Positions 1 to 12,592 are shown, counted from the first letter of the stretch. The stretch is 64,000 bases of DNA from Mallotus nudiflorus (GCA_947683625.1 CANTUR010000285.1:1240001-1304000), one strand, 5' to 3'. Notes: generated by a model not told the origin, from the sequence alone. Program-made: numbers and translations.

Positions 1-2464
1 CAACGAAGGGGAGTCAGACCTCATTGAGTGAATTGTTATAATTTATATACATGCATAGCCAAATGACAATGCACACATTCAATAGTATATAAAATAAATA
101 TATATACAGGCAAAATCACACAAATGCAGCAAAATCATTTTATATAAATATTAAAAATACATCCGTATATGAAGGATCAAATAGAACCCCTAGAATATCA
201 CAATCTCAAATAGTGTTAGACAACACTCTAGCCATACAGGCTCACTTATTCCAAATAAATTCACTTGTTCCATTTGGACAATAGACTGGCCCCGAGACAC
301 TAAGTCAACTGAGCTCCAGCAGTCTGACTATCAGTGTGATTGGCCCCGAGACCCCTATTCAACCGAGCTCCAGCAATCATACTCTCAAATAACATCACAC
401 ATCAAATAAATCAATCCGATCATAATCCATAAATAGGTTAGTAATATATCCTAAATGCTATCATTGTACCGGTACGTACTTGGTCCTAGTGCTGCCCACT
501 AGGTAGCACGTCCTATTGATATCCTTCATTATTATATAAAACATACATTCATAAAATAAATGATGCATGATATTAAATAAAATAACAATATAAACAATAT
601 ATATATGCTAGAAATATACCAAAAATAAACCATGTATATTTCGAGTATATATACGTCAAATAAATTCAACTTATTTACAAAATAAACTAGAAATCAACTA
701 TAAATATACTTAAAAAGATTTTAAGTATGAATGCATAATAAAACATGCAATATACCAATCATATACCAAAAATAAACCTAAGCAATAATTAAATCATTTA
801 TGCATAATTTACTAAAATAAATCATACATTTCTAAAAACATGCATCCTAAAACACGTATATATAAAATAAAAAATCACAGTTATTGCACTCCTCGAGATG
901 GTTCCGATGGGCCTGGTCCACTAAGCCTCGGTCTCGGCGCAACTAAACAAACAAACAACAACACAACATTAGAATAAATCTAATGGAATTCTAAAGACTT
1001 GGTTTAGTATCTTAGTCACAAAATTAGAATAAGAATTCGACCGGACATCACATTTTATGAGAATTCTACTAGAAATCCGACAGAACCTCCCCTGTAAAAT
1101 GGACATCTCCCTACTCAAAGAGTAGAGCCGGTCCTGCAAAGAAACACACTTCAAGAATAAACACAATTCACCATCCCTCGGTCGAACTCCAAACTACAAT
1201 TTCACCGACCGAGGTCCACAATTTACGAAATAATATAATACACATGAAAAATACCAAAAACACCCTTTTATACTCAAAATTAGGAAACTAGGTAATTAAA
1301 ACACTGAAAATAATCATTTATCTGATAATTACAATAAAACCCTAATTTTGATAAAATATTATTAAAAATCGGTAATTCTCAATAAATTCATAAATATTGA
1401 CCAAAATACATTTTATAAATCCAAATTACATAATTAACCCTAAAACATATTAAAAATCAATAAAAACTCATTTATTTAGAAAAATAGTATATTATATATA
1501 ATTTGAAAATAATTTACGAAAAATAGTTTTAATTAGTTAAAAATACTAAAAAAATTTTAGAAATCATTTTTATACCTCAAATAACCATTAAAACCAATTT
1601 AATTATATTTTTGGCCAATTTAGTACCAAATTACCAAAATACCCCTAGTTATGTAAATTCTCTATAATTAATAAAAAATTCACCAAAAATAGTATAATTA
1701 CTCAAAATTAAATTTCTCAACATATAATTCAATAATATCAATAAATATACTCAATTAACCAATTAATTTCAATAAAACACATAATTAACCTAATTTTCCA
1801 AAAATTACATAAACTAAATAAATTCAAAATAATTATATAAAATTCACAAAAATTACAAATAAATTTCTAAAATTCATTTTAACACGTATAAACACCATAA
1901 AACACAATTTCATAATTTAATTAATTAATTTTCAAAAATTAGAAAATATTAATAAAATAATAAAAAATTCACAAATATCAAAATAATTCCCGAAAATTCT
2001 ACAAAAATTCAAAAAGCTAGATTCAGCTACAAGGATCAATTTTGTGAAGGAATTTTGCATGAATCATTCAAATTGAAGCTCAAAAAAATTGAAAACCCTA
2101 AATGGCCGAAAATGATAAATCGAAACCTAGAAAAATCTAGACCATTTCAAGTGAAACAAAGCATGGAAATGCACTCATCGGAGCTTATGGAAGAGATAGA
2201 GACCGGTGGGACTCAAAACGGTGGCCGAAAACACGTCGATCAGAGTTAGGATTGATTTCGGCTTCTCATTGAAATTCCGACCAAACCACGCTGGAGAAAA
2301 AGGCTCTAGACGTCAAAAATGGCTTGCAAGGGAGGTGGCACGCCAGGAGGCACACTGACGGAAAGAGGAAGGAGTTGTAGTGGTCGGATTGCGTGAAGGA
2401 GATGATCGGGAGGAAGGAGAAGGTAGATGGCAATCTTGTAATTAATTCAAACTTTATTTTAGTT

Positions 2465-2465
2465 A

Positions 2466-2509
<44 letters not shown>
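2465..2509. repeat. (AT)n microsatellite
   Basis: Uninterrupted AT/TA run inside LTR copy B, just beyond the GC-richer patch. The equivalent place in copy A (9535-9586) also holds an AT run, so the tract is a family feature that has expanded. Confidence 0.9.
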
Positions 2510-2511
<2 letters not shown>

Positions 2512-2758
2512 TACTTATATTATTTTAATATATAAATTAATACACATAATAAATATCTACCACACACTTTAATAATAATATATATACACATATACATATA
2601 TACACACATTTAATTAATTAATATTTAAACTATATAATATAATTTAATTTAATTAAATAAACCCTAATTTAATTTAAATGCATGTACGTATATATATTTT
2701 ATTTGACACTCTAAAATTATGCATGAACTCATGCAATTTCACTAAATCGCTTAAAATA

Positions 2759-3024
2759 ATTAATATTTAATTATTTACGTCTTAATTTTCCCGAAAATAA
2801 AATTCTCGGGAAAATTTTACGTAAATGACTTAAAAATAATTAAAAATGACTTTAATAAATAACAAGCTAATTAAATAATCAAATATATATATATATATAT
2901 TTGATTATTTAATTAGCTTGTTATTTATTAAAGTCATTTTTAATTATTTTTAAGTCATTTACGTAAAATTTTCCCGAGAATTTTATTTTCGGGAAAATTA
3001 AGACGTAAATAATTAAATATTAAT
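2759..3024. repeat. Perfect 266-bp palindrome (133-bp arms, no spacer)
   Basis: Position p pairs with 5783-p. The left arm 2759-2891 is the exact reverse complement of 2892-3024, checked here in ten-base blocks with no mismatch; pairing fails at 2758/3025. The centre is an AT run. The arms contain the pair 'cccgaaaataaaattctcggg' / its complement (21 bp with the flanking base; core ttctcggg). The other LTR copies do not show the structure. It is either a recent inverted duplication or an assembly fold-back. Confidence 0.95.
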
Positions 3025-3114
3025 ATATATATATATATATATATTATTATTATTATTATTAACACTGCATATCCTGATGCAGTTTAAAATTATTTAAAAA
3101 CTTGGGATATTACA

Positions 3115-3462
3115 CTAGCATCACACATTATCTCAAATGGTTGGTGCTAATTAGGTGGCTGCAAAACAGGTGCTGAAATAAGAGCCTTTTTCAAAATTTG
3201 AAATGCTTCTAGGCATGCATCATCAAACTCCAACAGTAGTGTCCTTGGCAAGCAATTTACATAGTGGCTTTACAATTTTAGAAAAATCTTTGATAAACCT
3301 TCTATAAAAGCTAGCATGTCCAAGAAAACTTCTTATATCCTTAACACATTTTAGAGGCGACAAATTAGCAATTACTTCAATCTTTGCTCTATCAACTTCA
3401 ATGCCTCTCTTTGAAACTAAATGTCAACTATGCCTTCTTGTGCCATGAAAATTTTATAACCT
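3115..3462 (-). pseudogene. Athila-like reverse transcriptase / RNase H fragment
   Basis: Reading the minus strand from about 3460 gives the Athila thumb/connection region: HLVSKRGIEVDRAKIEVI, then RSFLGHASFYRRFIKDFSKI, then KPLCKLLAKD, ending QPFEIMCDAS at 3115. The last motif is the start of the RNase H domain. There is a stop before HQPF, a short deletion before HLVSKRG and a frame change after LLAKD, so it cannot be functional. It closely resembles the longer Athila pol at 61,838-63,124. It is truncated on both sides by Tekay-like LTRs. Confidence 0.85.
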
Positions 3463-3464
3463 AG

Positions 3465-5365
3465 CATCTAGTGTACTGCTGTGCAATAGTTCTAATGTAG
3501 CCCACTAGATAGCACGTTTTACAGCTATCCTTCAAAATAAAAATTTATAAATAAAATGATGAAAATCATATATTAAATATGAGTATCATCCAAATTACAC
3601 AAATAAATATTCACCTTTATACATATGCAAACATATATATAATACCAATAACAATTAACATTTAATGTAACATAACATAATAAAATTTATATTTATTAAA
3701 AATATGGATGTCAATAATATTTTTTACATGTAATGCATACATATAATAATAACTCATAGGTGAAATGTGCTCCTCTACGATAACTCGACTGACCCTATTT
3801 TGTAGGTCTCGGTCTCAGCGCAGTTATAGAAAAAAATAATAAAAGAATAATTAGGATTAAAATCTTAACCTTAAACAATTCTAGATTTCTATAGAAAGAC
3901 TCGATTTAAAACATGACTTAAGAAAACTCAATATTTAATATAGATTGATGTCACATTTTACGAGAAATCTATCGAAAATCCAATAAATTTTCCTTTGTAA
4001 AATAGACATCCCTCTACTAAAAGTACAGTCGTTCCTGCACAAAAACACACTTCAAAATACTCAAAGACTCAACATCTCGGGTTGGACCCCCGAACAATAT
4101 TTCATGCCCAATCAAGAACCAACATCACAAAATATACAATAAAATAATATAACTTTTTCCAAATCTTCAGTATATCATAAAATTCAATTTACTAACACAA
4201 TTTAATTTATTTATATAATAAAAATATAAAGGTAATTCATTTTCCAAATAAGCAATAAAATTCTTGTTATAAATAATGTATTGCTAATAAAATCCATTAA
4301 TGGCATAAAATTTCCATTTTACAATTAAATTAACATAAATTGTAAATAATTATTAAAATCACTTATTGATATCACAAAAATAATAAAAGACTCATTTAGG
4401 TTCAAAAATAATAAATAAATTTATTATTGATTTAATTTTCCAAAATAATTACTAAATAATTAATAATTGGAAAAATAATTATAGAAATTATTTGCATGCT
4501 TTTATTTATCAAAAATCAGTCTAAAAAGAATAATTAACATCAATTTTAATTAAAATAAAATAATTTTACCAATTTCTACTAATTTCTCAAAAATACAATT
4601 TTAAACATAATCTTTAAAAATTCATATCTCAAATTCTATACATATTTTCACAAAAATTTCTTCACGGAGTTTAATCTAAGTATTATATAGAATTTATTAA
4701 AAATATAAAAAAAATTTCTCCCTAGAACTATCCGTAACAATAACGTGAATAGTAGTCGACACTTGAAAAATTCAAAAAATTATGCAAAATACATCAAAAG
4801 AAAGATCTAAATCTCAATTTTAATAATATACTAACCATTAAATAAAATCAAACTCAAACTCAATTTAACCAAATAACAAAAAATAACCCAAAAAAAATTA
4901 TCCAAAATTGAGGTCCTTCCCGGAGTTGTCCAAACAAATTGGGTGAGGGGAATCGAAGCCCAAGATGTCAGGATTCAAACAAGACTAGCGACGTCATCTA
5001 AGGTAGCTGAAAACATCACTAGTAAGCCTCTCTTCAAACCGGCACCATAAAGCAACAAGAGGAAAGAAAAGAAGAGGTGTCGCTGGTGGCTGGAGGTGTT
5101 GGCGACGACGTCGGGTGGAGGTGGCAGCTAACCGACATAATGATGATGGCGATAGTTGGTGGTAGTGTCAGGGAGAGAAAGAAAAAGATGAAAAAAGGAA
5201 AAAAAGGAAAAAAGGAAAGAAAAAGATGAAAAAAGAAAAGAAAAGGAAGGAGAACTGGCAGCAGCCACATTTTAAAAAAAAACTTTTACTTTTACTTTCA
5301 TTATATATATATATATAACTCAATAAATTTCCTTTTAATTTAATAAAAAAATACGGGTCATTATA
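3465..5365 (-). mobile_element. Tekay-like LTR, truncated copy C
   Basis: Same module order as copies A and B: 'cccactagatagcacgt' near 3500, 'ggtctcggtctcagcgca' near 3803, and 'acattttacgagaaatct' near 3952 followed by the 'aaaatagacatccctct' and 'aaaaacacacttc' modules. A GC-richer patch at 4910-5270 has a purine-rich plus strand. The high-coordinate end reads GGGTCATTATA on the plus strand, that is TATAATGACCC on the minus strand, a decayed form of the family start TGTAATACCC. No polypurine tract follows, so this is a solo LTR or 5' LTR remnant. The low-coordinate half is missing. The low-complexity frame at 5034-5270 is rejected as a gene. Confidence 0.7.
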
Positions 5366-6033
5366 GGTAGGTTGCTAAACTTAGGAAATTTAACTTTTAT
5401 TTTCCATGTTTAATTATGTGATATTATAAAATTTAAATTTCACTTGCTAAATATATTTTAAAAATTATAATTTTTTTGAAAAATATTCCTAAATTTAATA
5501 AGCTAGAGTAAAATATCTTTTTTCTACATAAAATTTTGTCTTCTAGCATTAGTTTCAAATTAGAGAACCACCTTTATTTTTAAGATAACATCTAATTTGC
5601 TAATTTACTAAAAACTCCTATAATTTGGAAGTAATTTGTGTGAGAAAAACAGGCTATAGTTTCATAAATAGAAATTTTAGAAGTTTCATTTATATTTTCG
5701 AGGATAATATAATATTTTTGATAATTGATAACTATACCTTTATTTATATTTAAAATTTTTAGAATATTAATATTAACTAGAAATGGAAAATAAATCTTCA
5801 AATATTTTTATAAGATTTTTACATTTTTGAGTGCAAGTCCTTGGTTGTTTACATCAAAGATTTATTATATTTTCAATATTTCTTGCTTATAATTGTTTTT
5901 TTTTTTTTTTCATATTGTATTTAATTTTCATATTTTTAGTTCTGCATTTCCATCATTCAAATAATACCAATATACAAATAAGGTTAATTTAAAATGTAAT
6001 ATTGCACATCCATTATTGGAATAAAATTGATCA

Positions 6034-6078
<45 letters not shown>

Positions 6079-6581
6079 ACAAACACTAGTAAATAATCAC
6101 GCATTTCACATTCAAACTAAAAATTTATTAGACTTGTGATATATTGAAAATAAATAATTAATTTTTTTTATTATTATTAAATAAAAATTTTAAAAATAAT
6201 AACATTATAATTTTTTTATATGAGAATTTTATATTAATTTAATATAGTTATAATTCATTATAATTTTTATAAATCTTTTATTTAAATAATTATATAATAT
6301 TCCTACAATAATTTTATAATTAATTTTTCTCTAGTCTAGAACTAATTCTATATATAAAAAATATTATGGTCATAATTAATCATAAGATAATAAAAAATTA
6401 TTAATTATTTTTTAATAAAAATTTTAAAATAATAAAAGTTATTTTTTCTATATATAACAATTTAAATATTATAACCCCATTAAAATTATAACCCTATTAA
6501 AATTATAACCAGTCGTGTATCCACGCATTACGCAGACTGGTTATAGATGATGCATTTTTAAAATTTTTGATATATATATAT
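5366..6581. other. AT-rich interval without a recognisable gene
   Basis: No coding signal. It contains an AT run at 6038-6074 and, at its right end, three near-copies of 'aaccctattaaaattat' followed by a strong hairpin (6504-6546). It lies between two LTRs of the same family but shares none of their modules, so it is probably a remnant of another, unidentified element. Confidence 0.5.
6468..6546. repeat. Short direct repeats plus 11-bp-arm inverted repeat
   Basis: 'attataaccccattaaaatt' and two following near-copies end in an inverted repeat TATAACCAGTC / GACTGGTTATA (6504-6514 and 6535-6545) with a 20-nt loop. The loop side holds a second small hairpin, CGTG-tatc-CACG. The segment ends 36 bp from the LTR edge at 6582. 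It could be the tail of a non-autonomous element; no family is assigned. Confidence 0.6.
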
Positions 6582-8116
6582 TGTCACGATCCGAATCTGA
6601 GAGCACGTGACTGACACTAGGGAATGGGAAAGCATAAGGCCCCCGAAACCCGTAGTAAACCTTAAAGAAAAGAAAAATAAAACCTTACAATTTAAAACTT
6701 TATTTTATAATAGAACACATTATCAAACTGATTTTTCTGAAATTAAAATAGAATTGAATACATAGATAGAATATTCTCAAGCGTCATATCGTAAATCAAA
6801 CTTAAATCATCATACATAAGCATGGTTCATACATGTAAAATACTCAAATATACTTAAGTCATACAATTCATAGTACAATTACTACTGCAGCTTTCTAGAG
6901 TATTACAACAGTACAGCTTATAATAACCTACATAAAATGGTCAGTGATGAATAAATCCGGCATAGAGGTGGTCTGAGGTCAAACTCCCAAGCTCTTGAAA
7001 GAAAAAATAAATAAATTGAGGGGAATCAGACCTCACTGAGTAAGTCAATAAAAAAAAGCTATACAGTTTGAAGATCTTTTTGAAAACCATATAGTTATAA
7101 TGAAAATAATTTATAATACATAGATATAGCTTTTGAAAAATCTCGGTAGAACCCTAAACCCAAAGTTCAAAATGGCCAACCAGGCCCACTTGTCCCAACT
7201 AGACTGCCGATCCCCGAGAGCGAAAGCATCAACCGAGACACCAAGTCACAATCATTCACTTAATCCAAATATATGGCACTAGTGGTCCCCGAGAGCTAAG
7301 GCATCAACCGAGGCACCCATCCCAGTCCATTATTAACTTTCTAATCACTGGCGGTCCCTTAGAGCAAAGGCTTCCACCGAGGCACCTATCCCAGTTTATA
7401 TCCATAAGTCATACATATCTCGGATCCATCTCTCAATCTTTACCATGTGCACACGATCCTAGTGAAACCCACCAGGTAGCCCGTTCTATCAAAATTTCTC
7501 AAAATTGATTTTTAAATAAATAAAACACTTAAATAGCATCATTAAATTAAATAAATCATATAATAATACTAACATAAAAATATAAGTGCACAGATCATTT
7601 TATTGACTTACAAGATGAATGAGAAGGCTAACGTCTGCGCGTCTGCCTCGATCTCACGGCTTCTGCTCCGATATGCTCTAGAAAAGAAATTAACATATCG
7701 ATTTTAAAATATGACCATGAAATTAAAAATATAAAATCAATAAAAATAATGAAATTCAAGGCTGACTCGAGGAAGACTAGACAAGACTCGAGAGATAGGA
7801 AAAAGCCTAATTAACAGTAGAAATTATTACGAATATCATGTTTTACGAGAAAATCTACCAAAATTTCGGTAGAGTCTCCTCTGTAAAACGGACATCTCTC
7901 TATCAAAGGTAGAGCCAAACCTACATAGAAAACGCACTTCTAATAATCGCAAACATTCACACTCGAGTTAGGCTTCTAGAACTACACTTAGCCCCGACCG
8001 AAATCACAATCCAACAAGAACATCACAAAAATTATATCATCTATTTTCTCCAAAAATGATTATCCATAGTCAAAAAATCATCTCTCAATATAGATTTAAA
8101 ATAAAATTTCACAAAC

Positions 8117-8119
<3 letters not shown>

Positions 8120-8195
<76 letters not shown>
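8120..8195. repeat. (TA)n microsatellite, about 75 bp
   Basis: Pure TA run inside LTR copy A. Confidence 0.95.
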
Positions 8196-8202
<7 letters not shown>

Positions 8203-9532
8203 CATTCACAATTAACATTACTTAATGAAAATTACCTTTTAATTTATATATATAAATATATCTCTAAATCTCTTAAATATTAATACAATTAATTAATGTA
8301 TTTTAAGTATAATTAGCGTAAAATTACATATTTATCCAACTAATAGGAAAATACACATAATATTCAAAAATAATACCTAATATACTATTAAAAGTTGATT
8401 TTTAAGAAATTTGTGTCAATTAGTCTAAATTAGTAGAAAATTTGTAAAACCCTTTTAAATCCCTTGATTATTATTAAAACCAACCAAAATTTATTATTTA
8501 ACTATATTTAACAAAAATTACATTTCTACCCTTATAATATACAACTTATATAATACATCATTAATACTTAAAAAAAATTTCTTGAAAATTATACAAATAT
8601 CTAAAAATCATTTTCTCTATATTAAATATCTTAATATAATTAAAAACATATAAATAACTACTAATTTCTTTTTAAAAAAAAAGTAATTTAACCCAATTAA
8701 TCACATTTGACATAAACTTAAAAATATTTATAAAAATAGTATATGAATCACAAAAATCACAATTGAAGTTCTAAAATTAATAACATTTAATAATAATATT
8801 AACCATCAAAATTTCATAATTTTTATAATAAATTTCGTAATTAATAAAAATATTAATTAAATACCCAAAATTTACAAAATCTATAATTAACTCCATAATT
8901 TCTAAAAATCTTAAATAAACATTAATACATTGCAAATAATTAACCTTAATTACCCTAATTACTAATTAAACTAAAAAAAATCAAATAAAGTCAAATAAAA
9001 ATTAAACAAAATCAAACAAAAATTCTGTAAATCATGAAAAGATCAAAATAATGCACAAAAATTGGATTTGAATAACCAAATTGGTATAATTCATCATCTA
9101 GCTTAGAATAACTAAAGATTAACACCTAAATCCACTCAATCAACCAAAAAACAACCCTAGGACAACCTAAAAACAACCCAGAACAACTCACCTTCAACCT
9201 TCAATATCGTCGCCGGAGATGAGTTGTAGCGGTGAGTCTCAGTGTGGACTGACGTCTGAGAGGGTGAGGGAGGCTGAGGGAGCTACGGTGGCACCAGATC
9301 CAACTCCGACAGCGATGAGGTAGCTTTAACTAAGAGTGAAAGGAAAAAGGGCACCGAAAAAGGAAGAAAGGAGGGAGGAAGGAGAGGCTGGCGGCATAAT
9401 GGTCGCTCTGGGAGGTTGAGGCACATCGGAAAGAGAGGAAATGTGGTGGTGATGGTGACAGATGGCGAGGAGGGCAATGGTTTGGGGGTCTTCAAGTTTG
9501 AGAAGGTAAGTTTCTACCCCTTTATTTTTTTT

Positions 9533-9534
<2 letters not shown>

Positions 9535-9586
<52 letters not shown>
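9535..9586. repeat. (TA)n microsatellite
   Basis: Pure TA run just upstream (minus-strand sense) of the GC-rich leader-like patch of LTR copy A; it could supply the TATA element. A short CA run follows at 9667-9687. Confidence 0.9.
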
Positions 9587-9590
<4 letters not shown>

Positions 9591-9718
9591 CATTATATTA
9601 TAATATTACACATAAACTCTCCACCACACAATCACATTATACATATACATATATATATGTATATATACACACACACACACACACACATAAAATAACCATG
9701 CAATTAATGTAGTTTAAA

Positions 9719-9719
<1 letters not shown>

Positions 9720-9792
<73 letters not shown>
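9720..9792. repeat. (TAA)n microsatellite, about 24 units
   Basis: Uninterrupted TAA trinucleotide run near the U3 start of LTR copy A. Long TAA runs also occur at 28,424-28,487. Confidence 0.95.
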
Positions 9793-9794
<2 letters not shown>

Positions 9795-9976
9795 GTCATT
9801 TTTAAATAATAATAAAATAATACTCACATAAATTAATAACCCTAAAATAATATTAACATAAATATATCTCCATTAGATAGCAAAAAAATTAACAATTGTA
9901 TAATATAATTTAAAATTAATTATTAACAATACAAATTCAAAAATTACTTTATTTAATTAAAATGCAGGGTATTACA

Positions 9977-10321
9977 GTCTCCCCTCCTTATATGAATTCG
10001 TCCCCGAATTCAAGAAAAGAAAGAAAAAAAGAATTACAAAGCTAAGAGGGAAAGAGATACAGGAAAGAAACTCGCATCTCAGCTTCATTTTCCCAAGTGC
10101 AATCCTCAGCAGAATGGTTACTCCATAGCACCTTCACCATCGGTATTTCCTTAGTCCGCAACTGTTGGATTTAGCGATCTACAATTGCCACTGGGTACTC
10201 CTCGTAAGTCATATCGTTGCTAAGCTCTACGGCTTGAGGTTGCAACACATGAGATGAATCAGGAACGTATTTCCTCAGCATGGACACATGAAATACAGGA
10301 TGGATTCTCGACAGTTATGGA
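9977..10321 (-). pseudogene. Tekay-like Gypsy pol C-terminus with polypurine tract
   Basis: On the minus strand the translation reads LSRIHPVFHVSMLRKYVPDS, then SHVLQPQAVELSNDMTYEEY, PVAIVDR, QQLRTKEIPMVKVLWSNHS and AEDCTWENEAEM. This is the post-integrase tail (GPY/F and chromodomain-like WSNH..E..TWE) of chromovirus pol. It is followed by the family's typical 'ATTCGGGGACGAATTC' and 'AAGGAGGGGAGAC' polypurine tract (9977-9990) directly before the LTR. An in-frame stop follows VDR, and a TAA replaces the codon before LSR. The element is cut at about 10,321 by the truncated LTR of the Copia element; its upstream pol is not in the window. Confidence 0.9.
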
Positions 10322-12577
10322 TTAAATAATTGGATTAATAAATGGGTCATATTAATCAGTAGACTATCATCTTTGTCTATTTTCCTTGATCGCTAAGTGA
10401 TATTGATAATTGGAGGTAGTGAGTCTCATACTACTTGATATGAGATATCAAAATAGACATGTGGATACTCATATGACAGGTGGATCGAATAGTGACATAA
10501 GATAAGTGATTGCGTGGAAATTCACTTTAGTCAACAATCACTATCTTGGACATAATGGTGCATATGGTCCTTTGGCCTAAGGCAACATGGTCATCCATAT
10601 ATGGTTGATTAAAGTTTGTTACTGCTTACATACATGTGCTAGCCACGTATGGGTATATGGCGTGTGGTGGCTCTAGTCTATTCTATGTAAGGATGAGTGA
10701 TTGACCAAGATGGAATTCATTAGCTGAAGTGAACCAGGATAAGATCTTATGCTATCTAAATTGTTATCGATGAATTAGCACCTTTTTAGGTTAAACTTGA
10801 CTTACTCAAAAAGTGTTTTGGTGCTAGAAAGTTTTCCTAATAAAAGTCATGTTTTATTAAGAATTAAACTAAAGATGAGGTCATATGATTGAGGCAATTA
10901 GAGTTTGACTAACATGACTCTAGCCAATTTTGAGATCTTTAAATGAAGGGACATTAAGTTCACGATAATTATGTTCTATAGTTCTTATGAATCTGTGGGT
11001 AACATTCATTTCCAATTGGGTAGTCATGACACATGTGCTGGGGGTCACTCACGACTTATGGAAACTAAATGTGATTATTTGGGATTTTCATATTTAGCTT
11101 GGAAAGATTTTCTAATAATATTAAGAGTGAATATTATTTATTTCCATTGCCATTTGGACTTGAACCTAGTAAGTCACACATATAAGAGTAGCACTGATAA
11201 TGATATTTATTAATTTGATTATTAATTAAAGTGTTTAATTAATTAATTAATTAGTTAATTAATTAAATTGGATTTTTGCTTGTGCAGGGATCTAGCATGT
11301 CTTAAAATCTAATTCAAAGGTTAGGACTATTAAATATTATTTTGGACTTAATTTAATATGTAATATTAAGTTTAAGGACCAAATTGATATTTACCAATAA
11401 TACTACTTTGGATATGGACCATGAGATGGGCCTTGTATATGTAGCTTAATGGATCATGCATGGGCTTGGACAAGTAGGTGTATTATTAATATGGACCTTC
11501 TTTAAGTGTTAAATAAAGCCCATAAGACTAATTAATAAATGTTGTAGAGATGGGCTCATTTAAAAGTTAAATAACCCTAAAGCCCACTTACTAAAATAGG
11601 TGTCATATAAGCATGACCATGTGATGATCATGCTTGCATGGTGGCCACCTAAGCATAGCTTTACATGTAATGAGATTGTATGATTGACAACATGGAAATG
11701 TGTCATAAGCATGCACCTTAAGTTAATGGTTAATCTCTACACGCATAAGATAGCTTATTTTACACTTAAAGTGAAAAAGTAAGCACATGCATGAGATTAC
11801 TTATCCTACACTCAAGCTTGAGTTAATGGAGAATCTTTACACATGTAAATTAGTCTTTTACATACATACACTAAGTTAGTGGAGTTTCTCTACACATTAA
11901 TACTTCACTTACCACTTATATTGGAGAGAAAACACTAAGAAAAAAATTAAAAGTTGAGTCTTCTTCTTCATATTTCTTCTAAGTGTTGTGAGTGTATAAG
12001 TGAGAAATACAAGAGTTGTATTTCTTCATAAGTCCATTATCATCATCCTTTGTACAAGAGTTATACAAGTGAAGCCTACATCCAAATGAGGCAAGAAATC
12101 CTACATCATCCAAGCAAGAAGATGAGCTCTAGCAAGCTTTTGGGTCACCAAAAAGGAGGAGCTTATGGGTAGAGATTCTTTAATATCTTGGAGTCATTCT
12201 GGTGCCAGTTGTGTGTTTTAACCTAGAGGCTTCACACTTGGTAAGCTAGGAGCTTATAGATTTGCATCAACCATTTCCTAAAACTTATCGAGCGTCCTAC
12301 CGGCATTTGGAGTTTGTAAGTGTTACTAAACTCTAGATGTAGGTCTCATGCCATGCTTTGCATTTGGTTTTTTTATGAATCTTTGATTTATGTTGTCTAT
12401 TAAGCATGCAAGTAATTAGTTGTGTAAATTCAATGTGTTATGATCTTAGTGGTTTTGGAATGCTTGCCTTCATACAAGGGTTACACAATAGGAAAATTTT
12501 TTGAAATTTATCCTAACCGGATTTGTGCTCATACCACACTTTCGCTCATATTCCGGTGTGTCTAATTGATTCCTTCA
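10322..12577 (+). mobile_element. 5' LTR of Copia element 1 (5'-truncated)
   Basis: Aligned with the right LTR (17,945-20,028), homology begins at 'attggattaataaatgggtc' (10,329). About 200 bp of LTR start, including TGTTAG, is missing. It ends CCTTCA at 12,577, two bases before the primer-binding site. Compared with the right LTR it retains roughly 380 bp (about 11,162-11,544) that the right copy has lost. The small frame 10,971-11,213 lies inside this LTR and is not a gene. Confidence 0.85.
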
Positions 12578-12579
12578 AG

Positions 12580-12592
12580 TGGTATCAAGAGC
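12580..12592 (+). other. Copia 1 primer-binding site
   Basis: TGGTATCAAGAGC, one inserted base from the common plant Copia initiator-methionine tRNA site TGGTATCAGAGC, two bases after the LTR end. Confidence 0.85.

Larger units (their letters stand above)
1..3114 (-). mobile_element. LTR of a Tekay-like Gypsy element (copy B), cut by window start
   Basis: On the minus strand this block begins TGTAATATCCCAAG at 3114 and runs off the left edge. It shares ordered modules with the blocks at 3465-5365 and 6582-9976: 'ggagtcagacctca' near 10, 'ccactaggtagcacgt' near 495, 'cggtctcggcgca' near 930, and 'gtaaaatggacatctcc' near 1096 followed by 'agagccggtcctgca'. A GC-richer patch (about 2050-2440) followed by a long AT run resembles the leader and TATA zone of the other copies. 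The outer edge cuts straight into an Athila-type pol fragment at 3115, so this edge is the outer 5' end of an element inserted into Athila sequence. The small open frame in the patch (2055-2249) is not supported as a gene. Confidence 0.75.
6582..9976 (-). mobile_element. Complete LTR of the Tekay-like Gypsy (copy A)
   Basis: On the minus strand the LTR starts TGTAATACCCTGCAT at 9976 and ends TTCGGATCGTGACA at 6582. A polypurine tract and pol C-terminus lie directly beyond 9976, so this is the 3' LTR of a minus-oriented element. It contains the family modules 'gaatcagacctcact' (7025), 'ccaccaggtagcccgt' (near 7470) and 'atgttttacgagaaa' (near 7838) followed by 'ctctgtaaaacggacatc'. A GC-rich patch at 9200-9520 is preceded on the minus strand by a long TA run, as expected for a transcript leader. 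About 3.4 kb is long for this lineage, partly from simple-repeat growth. Open frames at 9283-9495 and 9416-9712 lie in the patch and the microsatellites and are not supported. Confidence 0.85.

Noticed and set aside
5034..5270. 78-codon minus-strand frame, Phe/Leu/Pro-rich
   Set aside because: Low-complexity translation of a purine-rich patch inside Tekay-like LTR copy C; no start context, domain or conservation in the other LTR copies.
6468..6510. AACCCTA-like repeats as an interstitial telomere tract
   Set aside because: The unit is 17 bp (aaccctattaaaattat), not the 7-bp plant telomere repeat.
9416..9712. 98-codon plus-strand frame ending in Tyr-Ile repeats
   Set aside because: Half of it is the TA and CA microsatellite; the rest is the LTR GC-rich patch, which is leader-like on the other strand.
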